Notes: generated by a model not told the origin, from the letters alone. A DNA stretch of 62,874 nucleotides from an uncultured Clostridia bacterium (GCA_947170465.1 CAMVTS010000005.1:1-62874); one strand, 5' to 3'. Numbered from the stretch's first letter, positions 24,401-33,900 are shown. Made by a program: numbers and translations.

Positions 24401-26333
24401 CGGTATCAATGTCACGTTTCTCGACTTTAATACGTGCGGTGACGTCGGGATTGTCGATAATGTAGCTGTAGGTTTCGTCATTCTTGCAGATAAACACAGT
24501 GAAATCGGGCATGAACGTCTTTCCGTCCTCACCGGTCACCTGATGAACGGTATAGTGACCGTAAGGGAGCATTTTTGTGACAGCGTAACCGTCCTTGTCG
24601 GTAGTAACGCGGTCGCGCTCTGTTTCTTTTGCGTTGTCATAGCTGCCCGCGTCTTTGAGGTAGATTTCAAAAACAGCGTTAGCTTCGGGACGCTCCGCCA
24701 TACCCTCAGATTTGCCGTCGCCGTTTTCCTTTTCGGAAACATCGGGGTCCGGCTCACCAACGTGCTTGATAAGACGGATATTGCCCTTGACAACGATTTC
24801 TTTCAGCGTCATTTCGGCTGTGTTCAGTTCCAGCTCATAGTCCTTTGCCTCAGCTCCGACGGAATACACCGCGTCGCTGAGCAGATAGCCTGTGCTCGGC
24901 GAGAGCTCCTTGATCGTCCAGTTATCGCCGCATACATAATAGGGTGTTTCAAATGAGCCGTTTGCGTCGGTGGTAAAGGTGGCAATTTGCTTGTTGCTGT
25001 CAAATAAGCCATAGAGCGCGCCCGCAAGTGTCGCGTCGCCCTGTGCGGTTTTTGTTTCGCTGTCAACTTTGGTTGCCTTAACACGGAATTTCTTTAATAC
25101 GTTGCTGAAAGTAACGGTTGAGGTTTTACCGCTGGTAACGGTAACATTCTGCGGAGATTGCGAAACATATTTATCACTCGGAAGCTCCGTAACGGTATAG
25201 CTGCCGGGTAAAAGCTGCGTGCTGATTGTACCGTCTTTATCTGTTTTTACGGTCTTATCATAGTTGTCGCCTGTAATCTTAAAGGAAATGCCCTCAACAA
25301 CGCCGTCCTCGCTGGTTTTTACGATTTTAGCGGTGCCGAAGGTTTCAGTTTTGATTTTGGCATAGAAAACTACGGAATCCTTTGCGCCGGTAAGCAAGGT
25401 CTGATAGCCGGGACGTCCCCAAATCAGCATATCGTCGGCGTTCTTGATGTTCTTTCTGAATTTGAAGGTGACAGGATTTTCAATCATATTTTTAGCGGTA
25501 AAGGTGTAGCTGTTACCGCTGCGTGAGATAGAGACACCGCTGCCGGAAAGAGTTTCAAAATCTACGTTAACCTTGTTGCTGTCGCTGACGGTCGCGGCGT
25601 AAACCTTTTTGTTGTCATCCCATTTCAGTTCGATTGTCTGTGCCTTGTCCGCTGTGGAGGAAGTAAAAGACGGTAAAGTGGAATGACTTGCAATCTGCTT
25701 CAAAATCCAGTTGTACGCCTTTTCAGCCGGACGCCCTTTGAGCGTACCGTAAAACTGATCGGCAGGAACAGAACTATTGTTGTGACGACTGTTAGGATCA
25801 CTTCTTAACTGTTGCTGATATTCCCAAATCAAAACCTGCGTTGCAAATTTGTAGTCGTCGGCGTTAATGCCCGACACAGGCAATGACGCGCCGGGTTTCC
25901 AGCCGTAGAGTGTTGTCAGCTCAATACCGCGCTGCGCAGTCGCCGGCAACCGTTTGTAATAGGTGCTGTCCGTACTACTCTGCGAGGTATAGCCGCCGTC
26001 GGAAGAACCAAAGTCCGCGCCGCTTTCCATACAGTAAACGGAATGTGTTTCGCCGCTTGAATCCGTAATCATATAGTGGCAATATCCTGTGCCGCCGTTA
26101 AAGTGATTGTATGAAGTGGAACCGTCGGCGTTATAGGTCATAAAATACCACACGTCAGGGTGATAGTAATAATCACCGTCAGCGGAAACATAAAAATCGC
26201 CCCACCATGAACCGGCTTTTGTGCCGGGTGAGAGAGCCATGACGGTTAAAGGGAAAATCACACCGAGCAAACACACAGCGGCCAGTATGATAGCGGTTAA
26301 TCGTGTAAATCCTTTTCTGTTGTGGGTTTTCAA
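21444..26333 (-). CDS. Thioester/SpaA-repeat adhesin fused in frame to a class B sortase
   Basis: A 1629-residue polypeptide. Residues 1-34 are a signal peptide. Residues ~40-190 form a thioester-type domain (YC at 84-85 and 100-101; TQVLIW at 165-170 provides the likely glutamine). Nine SpaA/prealbumin-like repeats follow to about residue 1300. A cell-wall-sorting-like signal has VPQTSDNN (about 1317), a membrane segment (about 1325-1347) and a basic tail RSRKAKR. With no stop, a second membrane segment (about 1364-1382) and a class B sortase domain follow, with H in YGHNM (~1514), C in LSTC (~1612) and R in QRF (~1619). In related elements adhesin and sortase are two genes. Two membrane passes place both parts outside the cell. 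The protein lies 32 bases from the DUF4366 gene in the conjugation operon and probably serves donor-recipient contact. Confidence 0.9.
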   Translation of the reverse strand: MKTHNRKGFTRLTAIILAAVCLLGVIFPLTVMALSPGTKAGSWWGDFYVSADGDYYYHPDVWYFMTYNADGSTSYNHFNGGTGYCHYMITDSSGETHSVYCMESGADFGSSDGGYTSQSSTDSTYYKRLPATAQRGIELTTLYGWKPGASLPVSGINADDYKFATQVLIWEYQQQLRSDPNSRHNNSSVPADQFYGTLKGRPAEKAYNWILKQIASHSTLPSFTSSTADKAQTIELKWDDNKKVYAATVSDSNKVNVDFETLSGSGVSISRSGNSYTFTAKNMIENPVTFKFRKNIKNADDMLIWGRPGYQTLLTGAKDSVVFYAKIKTETFGTAKIVKTSEDGVVEGISFKITGDNYDKTVKTDKDGTISTQLLPGSYTVTELPSDKYVSQSPQNVTVTSGKTSTVTFSNVLKKFRVKATKVDSETKTAQGDATLAGALYGLFDSNKQIATFTTDANGSFETPYYVCGDNWTIKELSPSTGYLLSDAVYSVGAEAKDYELELNTAEMTLKEIVVKGNIRLIKHVGEPDPDVSEKENGDGKSEGMAERPEANAVFEIYLKDAGSYDNAKETERDRVTTDKDGYAVTKMLPYGHYTVHQVTGEDGKTFMPDFTVFICKNDETYSYIIDNPDVTARIKVEKRDIDTGKIIPIPGTGFQIKDLSTGKLVTQKIYYPNPETLDTFYVSDEGWLMLPEPLAMGDYELYEIAAPYGYALSDKAIPFTVDGSETVVTVSQYNKAQMGQLTISKSGEVFASVQENEGLYQPVYEVQNLPGAVYDLIADEDIYTGDGTLRVAKDSVVETLKTGKDGTAKSNQLFLGRYRLEEKTAPNGCVLSTEPEYVELTYAGENVKINKVSVGLYDERQKASIELKKAIETDKTFGIEDKDVYNDITFGIYASKELKAVDGTTIPKDGLLEITAVTAGDEGEFGATFLTDLPLGSYYVKEHTTNEAYILSDKTYPVVFKPDDQTIPVVTLYVNDGENIENNILRGSIDGIKYGEDKDGGEAKELDGALIGLFAGDAEVFTEENAILTYTTGADGKFVFEDIPYGHYVVAEIAAPKLYSISMERHHVYISADGQTIQISIDDTLIRGSVQVMKTEAVDEPSETATPDEADSQNEENKDNSAFMRFLKGAIFDLYEDSNADGEFDSEDKLLYQLTEVHDGYHTAENLLAGGYFVKEQKAPEGYKLDENAYYFAITEDGQVAVIENGEAGRGFTNEAQRGNLKIIKDSSDGRKDGFSIEVKSKDGTYCETFTTPKDGIIEVNGLRVGVYTVTEISNRASQDYIIPDAATVEIKADETATVQLFNEKPSTPTETPGKSVPQTSDNNLIFIYAGILVISVLGGLLFFFLRSRKAKRGPVGKNYKKVNIVVILLCMALAFTSAMMICKDLAQYKESKAAYDKLYHSVATADSAELPTVSDTNAETPSEHIDPQAEHTRISPETISVDFDALRAEAPDVIGWLYQKDSVINYPVVQCEDNDYYLSHLFDGTPSKVGSLFADFENKPDFSDKNTIVYGHNMRDGSMLATLNCYADQSYFEENPKMYLDTPHGGYSVEIFSTFSAKPSESGTDVSPWRLDFKDDGAYSTWIANMAARSVIETGVMVTGSDKVLTLSTCNADGSQRFIVMGKLIQK

Positions 26334-26365
26334 AATAAAATCCTCCTTAATGTCGCGAGGACGGC

Positions 26366-27535
26366 TTATTCGCCGTCCCCGTCGTTTGTATATTCGTACT
26401 CGTCGTCCTCAGGTAAATACTCAGGACTGCCGTATTCGTCAGTCCCATAGGCATCACCGTAGTCGGAAGGCTCTGCTTCGTCATCTTCGTCGTCAAAGCT
26501 GCCCTGCTGTTTCGGACGTACAATCTTAAAATAGTAGCCGGCGCCGCCGACTGCTGCAACCGCCAACACGATAAAGATAATCATGCCGATATTGCCGCCG
26601 CCTTCTTTTTCTTTTGCCTGAGGCTCGGAAGGCTCCGTAGCTTCAGTGGGCTGCGTTTTACCCTGACACTTGGAAATATCCTCTTTGCAGACAGGGCAAT
26701 CGGCGTTGGGCTTGCCGTCAGCGCATTTATCGGTGCAAACACACTCCGGCTCAGTCGGTACCGCGCTGATAGAAATACTTTCGTCCTTTTCAGCCAGTGC
26801 CATCAAATCCGACTCCGTAACACCGTTGAGAAAATACACGTTATCCGTGCCGCGCTTGCCGTCCACAATCAGATAAAACACGTTACCCGCGTCGGTAGTA
26901 ATGGTATAAAACTGTTTGTCGTCATCCTCGCCTGAGGCTGAATCGAGTACGGTACCCTGACCGTTTGGGGTGAGTGCTCCCACGGAAATGCTCGACACAG
27001 AGCTTGTCGTCGGGCTCGGCAAAATACGCGAGGTGCTGTTGATTGTCGGCGTAGTTGCCGTATTGTTTGAAGCATTCTGGTTACTTCCTCCGGACTGAGA
27101 AGAATTTGACCGACTGCTGCCGCTTGACTGTGACGTGCTTTTCGACGTAGTAGTCGCCTGCTGCGGTGCCTCGGTCGCCTTTACTGTAGCGGGCTCTGTA
27201 TAATAGGGATTGTCAATTTTTTTGACATCGGATTTGTTGCCCACATAGTCCATTGCGTACACGCTGATTTTTTTATCCTTGCCGGCATAATCCTTCAGGT
27301 TGACGGTTGCCTTGCCATTGACAAGGGAATTGACGCGCGTGGAATCAATAAAAATTGCCTGCAAGCCTGAATCGTCGTCCTTCGCGCTGACGGTGAGCTT
27401 TTCACCGTTCAACTTAACCGAAAGCGTAGGCGGCGTTGTGTCGTTCTTGCTTGCCGCCGATACCGTCAGCGACATGGTAAACATACCCGCAAGCAGAAGA
27501 ACGGCAATCAGAATAGATATTACCTTAGTCCTCAT
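26366..27535 (-). CDS. DUF4366-type (CD1107-like) mobile element membrane protein
   Basis: The 389-residue protein has a signal peptide (residues 1-28), a beta-rich domain, a serine-rich linker (about 120-170), a small domain with a CVCTDKCADGKPNADCPVC cysteine cluster, a membrane segment (about 315-335) and an acidic tail rich in D, E and Y. This is the usual layout of the ICE protein that follows DUF4315. Its role in the transfer channel is unknown. It overlaps the upstream DUF4315 gene by 11 nt. Confidence 0.85.
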   Translation of the reverse strand: MRTKVISILIAVLLLAGMFTMSLTVSAASKNDTTPPTLSVKLNGEKLTVSAKDDDSGLQAIFIDSTRVNSLVNGKATVNLKDYAGKDKKISVYAMDYVGNKSDVKKIDNPYYTEPATVKATEAPQQATTTSKSTSQSSGSSRSNSSQSGGSNQNASNNTATTPTINSTSRILPSPTTSSVSSISVGALTPNGQGTVLDSASGEDDDKQFYTITTDAGNVFYLIVDGKRGTDNVYFLNGVTESDLMALAEKDESISISAVPTEPECVCTDKCADGKPNADCPVCKEDISKCQGKTQPTEATEPSEPQAKEKEGGGNIGMIIFIVLAVAAVGGAGYYFKIVRPKQQGSFDDEDDEAEPSDYGDAYGTDEYGSPEYLPEDDEYEYTNDGDGE

Positions 27536-27749
27536 AGGCGCCCTCCGTTTCCTGCGGTAATTCGCGCGATTTCAAAAATTCCGCAAGCTGTGCAGGAGTG
27601 AGCTTAAAGCTGCGGCAAGTCGCGATATAGTCAGCGTTTTCAAGCTCCGTTTTCTGATCCTGCATATCGCTCACTTTCTTTTGAAGCTCTGCGATTTTAG
27701 CATTTGTTTTTTGGATGTCCTTTTCAAGTTTTTCAATTTTAGGATTCAA
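27525..27749 (-). CDS. DUF4315-family small ICE protein
   Basis: The 74-residue protein is a coiled coil (MNPKIEKLEKDIQKTNAKIA...) followed by a short end. It sits between the hydrolase gene and the DUF4366 gene, as in Tn1549-type elements. No enzyme activity is expected; a scaffold or assembly role is plausible. Confidence 0.85.
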   Translation of the reverse strand: MNPKIEKLEKDIQKTNAKIAELQKKVSDMQDQKTELENADYIATCRSFKLTPAQLAEFLKSRELPQETEGAYED

Positions 27750-27771
27750 TATTAACCTCCGTTCGTTTGAT

Positions 27772-30303
27772 TTATGGCAGTCTGCCGAAATGCAGAAAAT
27801 GCTCCTGCCAATAGCTTGTATTGATATTTGCGTAGGATATGGGATCGCCGCAATGGATCATCATACCGTCTCCCACATAGATACCTACATGACTTGCACC
27901 CACCACGTCGTAAGTGCGCTCGAAGAAAATAAGGTCGCCGGGCTTTGCCTCAGACGGCGCAATCGTTGTACAGTAATCTTCCAAGCCTAACACGCCCTGA
28001 CGTCCGACGTCCCATCCACTGTGATTGATTACCCATGATACAAAGCCGGAGCAATCAAAGGAAGTGGACGGATCGGAACCGCCCCATACATACGGATAGC
28101 CGAGATACTTTTCCGCCTCAGTCAGAATTGCCCTGAACCGAGAATCGGACAGTGCTTCGGGCGGTACGGAATAATTCAAATAGTTGCCGCGACTGACAGA
28201 AGCAGCGTCAGGCAGCGTTCTTTCGCTGTCGTCTCCGGTTTCCGCAAAGTAAAGCGGATTGAGATATTCGCCGTCAACCAACACTTCCAAATGAAGATGC
28301 GGACCGGTTGAATTGCCTGTACTGCCAACCTTTGCAATAACATCTCCTGCTCTGACCGTATCACCGTTTGATACAAGTATCTGCGAACAATGACCGTATT
28401 TTGTGACAAGACTTTTGCCGTCTGAGGTCGTACCCTCTATGACGACGCATAAACCGTAGCCGCCGGATTCGCCGGCTGTAGTGACGGTTCCGTCGTGTCC
28501 CGCTAAAATCTCGGTTCCCTGAGCCATACCAATATCAACGCCGGTATGGTAATTTTTCTCGCCGCTGATTGGGTGGACGCGGTAGCCAAAATAGCTGGTA
28601 ACACTCGGCAGCCAATTTACAGAACCAAACACATTTTTGACATACTGACGGCTGCCTTTTGTCGTCATCAGAAGCTCGGTAATGCCTTTTTGCTCGTCAT
28701 TAACGCGAGAGGCAACAACGCTTTCGAGCGGCGCCGAGGAAAGGGTAACATTGAGAATTTTATACTCATACTCAACCTCGGTCGGCTCCTGTTGTCCTGT
28801 GTCGGGATTTCGCCGCTGTTCCGTCCGTGTCCGTCGCTCAATTTGCTCCGTCAGCGTCAAATTGTACTGACTGTTAAAGAGCTGCTGCATTGCAGCCTCA
28901 GCAGTCGCACTGTCAAATTCTCCGTAAACAGCGGTGAGATAACCCATCAGCACATACGGATCGTGCTCGATTGCGCCAATTTGATAACGGTACTCGTCAT
29001 AGCCGGGATTGTCATTCTCAACGCTGTTGATTTCCATTTGCAAATCCGTTTCCCATTCTGTATAAGTGAGCTCCGCCTGCGTTATGGTGTTATCGTCAGC
29101 CTGATAAGATGAGGCGTTAATTACACCCGCACCGCTTGCTCCCATATTTCCGCAGGACGAAAAGACAGACATAATAAAGAAAATCAGCAGAAGAAGGAGC
29201 GCAATCACCAAACAGGCAACCGGGTGGTGCCTGACGGCGTTCACTACCTTAGCGGCTATCTTTTCAGTCGTAACAGCCGTATTTTTTACCCGCTTTCCGG
29301 CTTTCTGCGCTTCGCGAGCCGCCTTTGCGTATTTGCGTTTCAGTTTTTTCTTATACCACAGCTTAGCAAGTCCTTTTTTCTTGATTTCTGGATTGTCGGC
29401 TAAAAGTTTTTGATAGGCTGCCTTTGCCTGCGCCGCTGTCGTCCGTTTTTGCAGCCGCTCTACTCTGCGATAGGGAGAGACCTTTCTAAAACGGTTCAGT
29501 CTGCGTAAGCCTGATTCAGTGACAAGCTCGGTGCGGTGCGCTGCCTGAATACCGACATTTTCATGCTCGTTCTGATAGATTTGTTTGTGAACAAAACCGC
29601 CTGCAAGATTTGCCGCGCCCTTTACAGGTCGGAGAGCGGCCGGGCCGTTCAAATGGACGCTTTGGGATTTGATTTCCTTTTCAAAGCGTAAGCGTTTTTT
29701 AGTTTTGCCCGTTTCGCTGTCGGATAGAGTATCAACTTTGAGCCTGCGGCGAGAGGGCTGCCGGCCTTCCGCCTTATGCAGACGTTCCTCAAATCTTGCG
29801 ACGCGCTCCTGCGCCTTTTCGAGCTGACGGCTTTTTGCAATCTCGGGGGTAACCTCGTCATCTGTAAACCGCAGCTTGGAAGAACTTTGCGGCGCGCTTT
29901 CTGTCTGTGCCGTTTCTCTGAAACGCTGCTGATAACGATTGCCGCGCTGTAAAACGGTGTGTCTCTGCTCCGGCTCCTGCGTCCGCGTGCGTGACATTTG
30001 CGGCCGGAAAAAATCGGAATTTTTGCGTGGTTCGTTTACTGACGGAAGGCTTTCCGCTTCATAATCAGCGGAATTATCTGCCTGTGAGGTATTTGTCCGC
30101 AAATCTGTATTGGTGGTATCAGTCTGCAAATTGCTGTTATTCACAGATGTTTGTTTTTGTCCCGTCCGGGGCTGAGCCTCTGATCGTTCGCGGCTGTCTA
30201 TGCGCCCCTGATTAAAAGAGGAAGAACGCCCCTGAGAAGGAGCGTCCCGCGCGTTATCCGTCAGCTTATGTTTTGCCCGTTGAAAATCCATATCGCGTGA
30301 CAC
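27772..30303 (-). CDS. Bifunctional peptidoglycan hydrolase of the transfer channel (M23 + NlpC/P60)
   Basis: The start is taken at GTG 30303, which has a perfect AGGAGG 8 nt upstream, giving 843 residues. The first ~350 residues are charged and low in complexity and lie inside the cell; one membrane segment with ...ALLLLLIFFIMSVFSS (~residues 360-383) follows. Outside are an M23 domain (GYRVHPISG, HTGVDIGM, TGPHLHLEV with metal-binding His and Asp) and a C-terminal NlpC/P60 domain with the catalytic FDCSGFVSW cysteine, then a HVGIYVGDG histidine. It opens the cell wall for the T4SS, as CwlT-like and CD1108 proteins do. Confidence 0.9.
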   Translation of the reverse strand: MSRDMDFQRAKHKLTDNARDAPSQGRSSSFNQGRIDSRERSEAQPRTGQKQTSVNNSNLQTDTTNTDLRTNTSQADNSADYEAESLPSVNEPRKNSDFFRPQMSRTRTQEPEQRHTVLQRGNRYQQRFRETAQTESAPQSSSKLRFTDDEVTPEIAKSRQLEKAQERVARFEERLHKAEGRQPSRRRLKVDTLSDSETGKTKKRLRFEKEIKSQSVHLNGPAALRPVKGAANLAGGFVHKQIYQNEHENVGIQAAHRTELVTESGLRRLNRFRKVSPYRRVERLQKRTTAAQAKAAYQKLLADNPEIKKKGLAKLWYKKKLKRKYAKAAREAQKAGKRVKNTAVTTEKIAAKVVNAVRHHPVACLVIALLLLLIFFIMSVFSSCGNMGASGAGVINASSYQADDNTITQAELTYTEWETDLQMEINSVENDNPGYDEYRYQIGAIEHDPYVLMGYLTAVYGEFDSATAEAAMQQLFNSQYNLTLTEQIERRTRTEQRRNPDTGQQEPTEVEYEYKILNVTLSSAPLESVVASRVNDEQKGITELLMTTKGSRQYVKNVFGSVNWLPSVTSYFGYRVHPISGEKNYHTGVDIGMAQGTEILAGHDGTVTTAGESGGYGLCVVIEGTTSDGKSLVTKYGHCSQILVSNGDTVRAGDVIAKVGSTGNSTGPHLHLEVLVDGEYLNPLYFAETGDDSERTLPDAASVSRGNYLNYSVPPEALSDSRFRAILTEAEKYLGYPYVWGGSDPSTSFDCSGFVSWVINHSGWDVGRQGVLGLEDYCTTIAPSEAKPGDLIFFERTYDVVGASHVGIYVGDGMMIHCGDPISYANINTSYWQEHFLHFGRLP

Positions 30304-30333
30304 CGCAATCACCTCCTGTCAAAGCCTGCTTCA

Positions 30334-32814
30334 TTATTCATGCTCCTGTATCATTTCATCGGGCTTGGTCGTCATAATGCGGTAGAGGTTTGTGTCCTTC
30401 GGGAAGTGATCCACGAAGGGAATAATCACGTTACCGAAGAATAACAGACCTTCGCCGGGCGGCGCCTGCGTTACATAAGAAAGCTGGTGCGTGGAAATGC
30501 CGAGCTTTTCGGCAAGAATCCGTTTATCGTCCGCGCCCTGATTGAGCATATAGATAAAGTCGCTGTTTTCCAGAATGTTAGCAATCTCAGCCGAGCGCAG
30601 CAGATCTTTGACGTTCTGCGTCAGACCGGACGGAATACCGCCCCATTTGCGGAATCGTTTCCAAATCTCAACCGAGAAAGCGCCTGTCTGACCTTTCAGC
30701 AGTAAATGAAACTCGTCGATATAAAACCACGTCGTTTTGTGCTGAGCTCGGTTAATGGTAACGCGGTTCCAAACGGCGTCCTGCATAATCAGCAGACCGA
30801 TTTCTTTCAGCGCTTTTCCGATTGATTTGAGCTGAAAGCAGATAACGCGGTGGTTATTCAAATCAACGTTGGAGCGGTGATTAAACAGGTTCAGGCTGCC
30901 GTTAACGTACATCTCCATTGAAGTAGCAATCCTTTGTGCCTCCGGTTCAGGCTGCTTCATCAGCAGAGAATAGAGGTCGCCCAAAATAGGCATGTTTTCC
31001 GGTCGCGGATCTTGCAGATAATCGCGGTACACAAGTCTTGTGCAACGGTCAATGACCGTCTTTTCAATCGGCGATAAACCGTCCTTGCTGCCTGCCATCA
31101 ATTCGCAGAGAGAAAGAATAAAATCGCTTTTCAGCGATACCGGGTTTTCGTCGTCGGAGTAGTCAAGGTTAATATCCATCGGGTTAATGTAGTTATTGGA
31201 ATTCATAGAAATGTCGATAACCTGTCCCTGTCTGCCAAACTGCTTGACAAGCGCACCGTACTCGTTTTCAGGATCGGCAATGATAATATCGTCCTTTGTC
31301 AGCAGGAACACGTTGACAATCTCACGCTTTGCCGAGAAGGATTTACCGCTGCCGGGTGTGCCGAGAAACAGACCGTTGGGATTTTTCAGCGTTTTTCTGT
31401 TAGCCATAATCAGGTTGTTGGAAATAGCGTTAAGGCCGTAATACAAAGCCTCGCCTTCCTGAAACAGCTCGCAGGTGGTAAAGGGAACAAATATCGCGGT
31501 GCTGCTTGTCGTCAGACCGCGGTTAATTTCCACCTGATTGACGCCGAGGGCAAGCGAGGACATAAAGCCCTGCTCCTGCTGATAGTCCAGCGTTTTCAGT
31601 GCGCAATTATATTTTTGAGCGATACCCGCCGAAGAAAAAATATCGTTTTTGAGCTTGGATTTTTTGGTCGCGATATTTTCAACCAACACCGTAACCAAAA
31701 ACATACGCTCGTTACGGCTCTGCAAATCAGTCAACAGATTTTCGGCGTCCTTGCCGTAAGTGGCGAGGTCGGACGGAATAATATCCATATCATAACCCGC
31801 ACGGACAGCTTTTTTCTGTTCCTCAATCGTCATTTTCTGCAAGTCGGACATTTTGCGCTTGACGTTCTTAATAGCCTCGGTCTGATTGATAGACTGAATA
31901 TGAATATTGACGGTAATTGCTTCGTCAAGCTGTAAAAACTCTGCAAGCAATCTGTCGGTCAGCTCCGGCGCGATAATCTGAATAAAGGAAACCGTACCAA
32001 AATGAGCGCCGATACGGAAGCTCCTGCCGTCCTTTGAAAGAGAAAAGCCGGACGGTGAAATAAAGTCCTTTGTGGAAAGACCTGTTTTCACAATATCCGC
32101 CCACTCAAATTTGAGCTTTTCCTGACCGCTGGGGTGGAGCTGACGGTGCAGAAGCGCCAAACGCTCCTTGCCGTCAAGAGAACGCGCCTGTACGCCAAAC
32201 TTTTTGAAGTTGGCTAAAATATCCGTTTCAATACGCTCCAGCCTCAGCTTTGCGCTGCGCAGATCCTCCGCCTCAATGCCGAAGGTAATATACTTGTGCT
32301 TGACGATACCGTTGTTGCCCTTTTGAATCTGGCCTTTAATCATACCGCCGTACTCAACACGCATACCGTCGTTTTCGTCGCCTTCAAGCTCAATGGAAAC
32401 GCTCTTGTTGAAATCCTTGATATTTGCCCGCTGGTTGATAAGGGTGAGCTGCACATTGATTGAGGAATCAAAGTAGTTGAGAAAATCGCAATAGTTGCCG
32501 AAAATCATTTCCTGATCCTCAGTCTGTGCAAGCTGGAAATTGATGTCGTAGAATTGCACGGTTTTGGTGTATTTCTTGTCGTCCACACGACAAATGCCGT
32601 CGCGGTACATTTCCTTATACGGAATACTTTGCTGTACCGTCTGCGGCGCTTCACCAAATATCCGCGCAAAAAAACCGCCCTTTTTCGAGGACGGCTTTTG
32701 CTTTGGCTCCGCGCCTTTGCGCGCTGCCTTAGCGTCGGCGCGGAGCTGTTTTGACTGCGTGATGTTTCGCTGCAATCTTCTTTCCTGCGCCGCCTGCTGT
32801 TTGGTTTTTTGCAA
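30334..32814 (-). CDS. VirB4-like conjugation ATPase
   Basis: The start is put at TTG 32814 with ribosome site GGAGG at about 32825; the open frame extends further upstream only within the overlapping PrgI gene. The 826-residue product has an N-terminal charged linker, the VirB4 N-terminal region, Walker A GTPGSGKSF (~ residue 460) and Walker B WFYIDEFH. It powers channel assembly and substrate transport and works with VirD4 and the PrgI and VirB6 proteins. It overlaps the PrgI gene by 86 nt. Confidence 0.93.
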   Translation of the reverse strand: MQKTKQQAAQERRLQRNITQSKQLRADAKAARKGAEPKQKPSSKKGGFFARIFGEAPQTVQQSIPYKEMYRDGICRVDDKKYTKTVQFYDINFQLAQTEDQEMIFGNYCDFLNYFDSSINVQLTLINQRANIKDFNKSVSIELEGDENDGMRVEYGGMIKGQIQKGNNGIVKHKYITFGIEAEDLRSAKLRLERIETDILANFKKFGVQARSLDGKERLALLHRQLHPSGQEKLKFEWADIVKTGLSTKDFISPSGFSLSKDGRSFRIGAHFGTVSFIQIIAPELTDRLLAEFLQLDEAITVNIHIQSINQTEAIKNVKRKMSDLQKMTIEEQKKAVRAGYDMDIIPSDLATYGKDAENLLTDLQSRNERMFLVTVLVENIATKKSKLKNDIFSSAGIAQKYNCALKTLDYQQEQGFMSSLALGVNQVEINRGLTTSSTAIFVPFTTCELFQEGEALYYGLNAISNNLIMANRKTLKNPNGLFLGTPGSGKSFSAKREIVNVFLLTKDDIIIADPENEYGALVKQFGRQGQVIDISMNSNNYINPMDINLDYSDDENPVSLKSDFILSLCELMAGSKDGLSPIEKTVIDRCTRLVYRDYLQDPRPENMPILGDLYSLLMKQPEPEAQRIATSMEMYVNGSLNLFNHRSNVDLNNHRVICFQLKSIGKALKEIGLLIMQDAVWNRVTINRAQHKTTWFYIDEFHLLLKGQTGAFSVEIWKRFRKWGGIPSGLTQNVKDLLRSAEIANILENSDFIYMLNQGADDKRILAEKLGISTHQLSYVTQAPPGEGLLFFGNVIIPFVDHFPKDTNLYRIMTTKPDEMIQEHE

Positions 32815-33148
32815 TCGCCGATACCTCCTTCTTTGATAAATATTGATAGAGATTATTTGTTTTGTACGGCCGCTCTTTCGGCCAGAGCATAAAGCGTAAC
32901 CGGTTGAACAACAGCTTTTCCGCCGGCAAACCGTCTTTCTCATACATAGCGAAAAAGAAGAACGGCAGCATGAGTACAATCATAATCAGCACTGCCGCTG
33001 TATTTCCGATGACATTACGCGAAAGAAAATACACAGGCAGTCCGATAACACCGCCGAGCGAAAAACAGATAATCTGACGCTTGGTAAGGTTGAACGCAAC
33101 CTTGGTTTTGACCTTTGTTAAGTCCTTCGGTACAGGTACATAGGGCAT
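32729..33148 (-). CDS. PrgI-family T4SS membrane protein
   Basis: The 139-residue protein begins MPYVPVPKDLTKVKTKV and has two membrane segments (about 27-46 and 48-68) and a basic end. This is the PrgI family, a VirB3-like channel component, and it lies directly before the VirB4 gene with a long overlap. Confidence 0.9.
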   Translation of the reverse strand: MPYVPVPKDLTKVKTKVAFNLTKRQIICFSLGGVIGLPVYFLSRNVIGNTAAVLIMIVLMLPFFFFAMYEKDGLPAEKLLFNRLRFMLWPKERPYKTNNLYQYLSKKEVSAIAKNQTAGGAGKKIAAKHHAVKTAPRRR

Positions 33149-33170
33149 AAATTCACCTTCTTTCCACAGC

Positions 33171-33899
33171 TCAGCGAGCCCCGTCGCCGCGCTGCTTTTT
33201 TTCTGATTTTGTCTGTTCCTGAACAGAACGGGAAGCCTCTTTCAGCTGCTCGTGTACCGATTTCGGCTGTTCGCGCTTTACCTGTAAATCCTTTATTTCA
33301 TCTTTGATATCCGCTATAACGTCCACGCCAAACAAAGTACACTCGGGCCAGTGCTCGCAAAGAACGGCAAGCGGGTTTTCAAACTGTAATAAATAATCGG
33401 CAATATGCTCCGGCGGGTTATTGGCAAATTCTTCTGTCATATATTTATAAGCCGCCATTGTCGCCGCAATTTCCTCGGAGTGGTCGATTAACTGTTGATT
33501 GCTCCACGTTTGCAGCTTTTCCTGATATTCATACAGGTTTTTACCAAGACGAATAACAAGGGTGTGAACCTTGTCCTCAGGAGAAAGCTCCGGTGTCATC
33601 TTTGGAAAACGCGAATCCGCGTTAATCTCTTTGAGAATATCGCAGATAGGTAAACCGACCTCGTGCGTATTTTCTTCCCGGCACCAGAAGGCAACCTCTA
33701 AAGGGTCAACAAAAGACAGAAGCGCTTCAACCTCGGCCGCTGTGTAGTCGTGAACAGCTTTCATATAGTAATGGGTTTCGGAATATTCCTGTAATTTGTA
33801 AATTTCGCCGATGTCGCTTTTGTCTGTTTCCGCAGCGTGCTGTGTGAGACTGTCGTCAAGACGGTTCCTGAGAATTCCTAGGGCTTCGCGATATTCCAT
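33171..33899 (-). CDS. Conserved ICE hypothetical protein
   Basis: With the start at ATG 33899 (ribosome site AAAGGAGC) the product has 242 residues. Helical, acidic. Motifs include YREALGILRNRLDDSL and FVDPLEVAFWCREEN. Similar proteins are found in Tn1549-type elements beside the methylase gene; function unknown. The end (SVHEQLKEASR..., basic) is weakly similar to the shared tail of other operon proteins. Confidence 0.65.
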   Translation of the reverse strand: MEYREALGILRNRLDDSLTQHAAETDKSDIGEIYKLQEYSETHYYMKAVHDYTAAEVEALLSFVDPLEVAFWCREENTHEVGLPICDILKEINADSRFPKMTPELSPEDKVHTLVIRLGKNLYEYQEKLQTWSNQQLIDHSEEIAATMAAYKYMTEEFANNPPEHIADYLLQFENPLAVLCEHWPECTLFGVDVIADIKDEIKDLQVKREQPKSVHEQLKEASRSVQEQTKSEKKQRGDGAR

Positions 33900-33900
33900 A

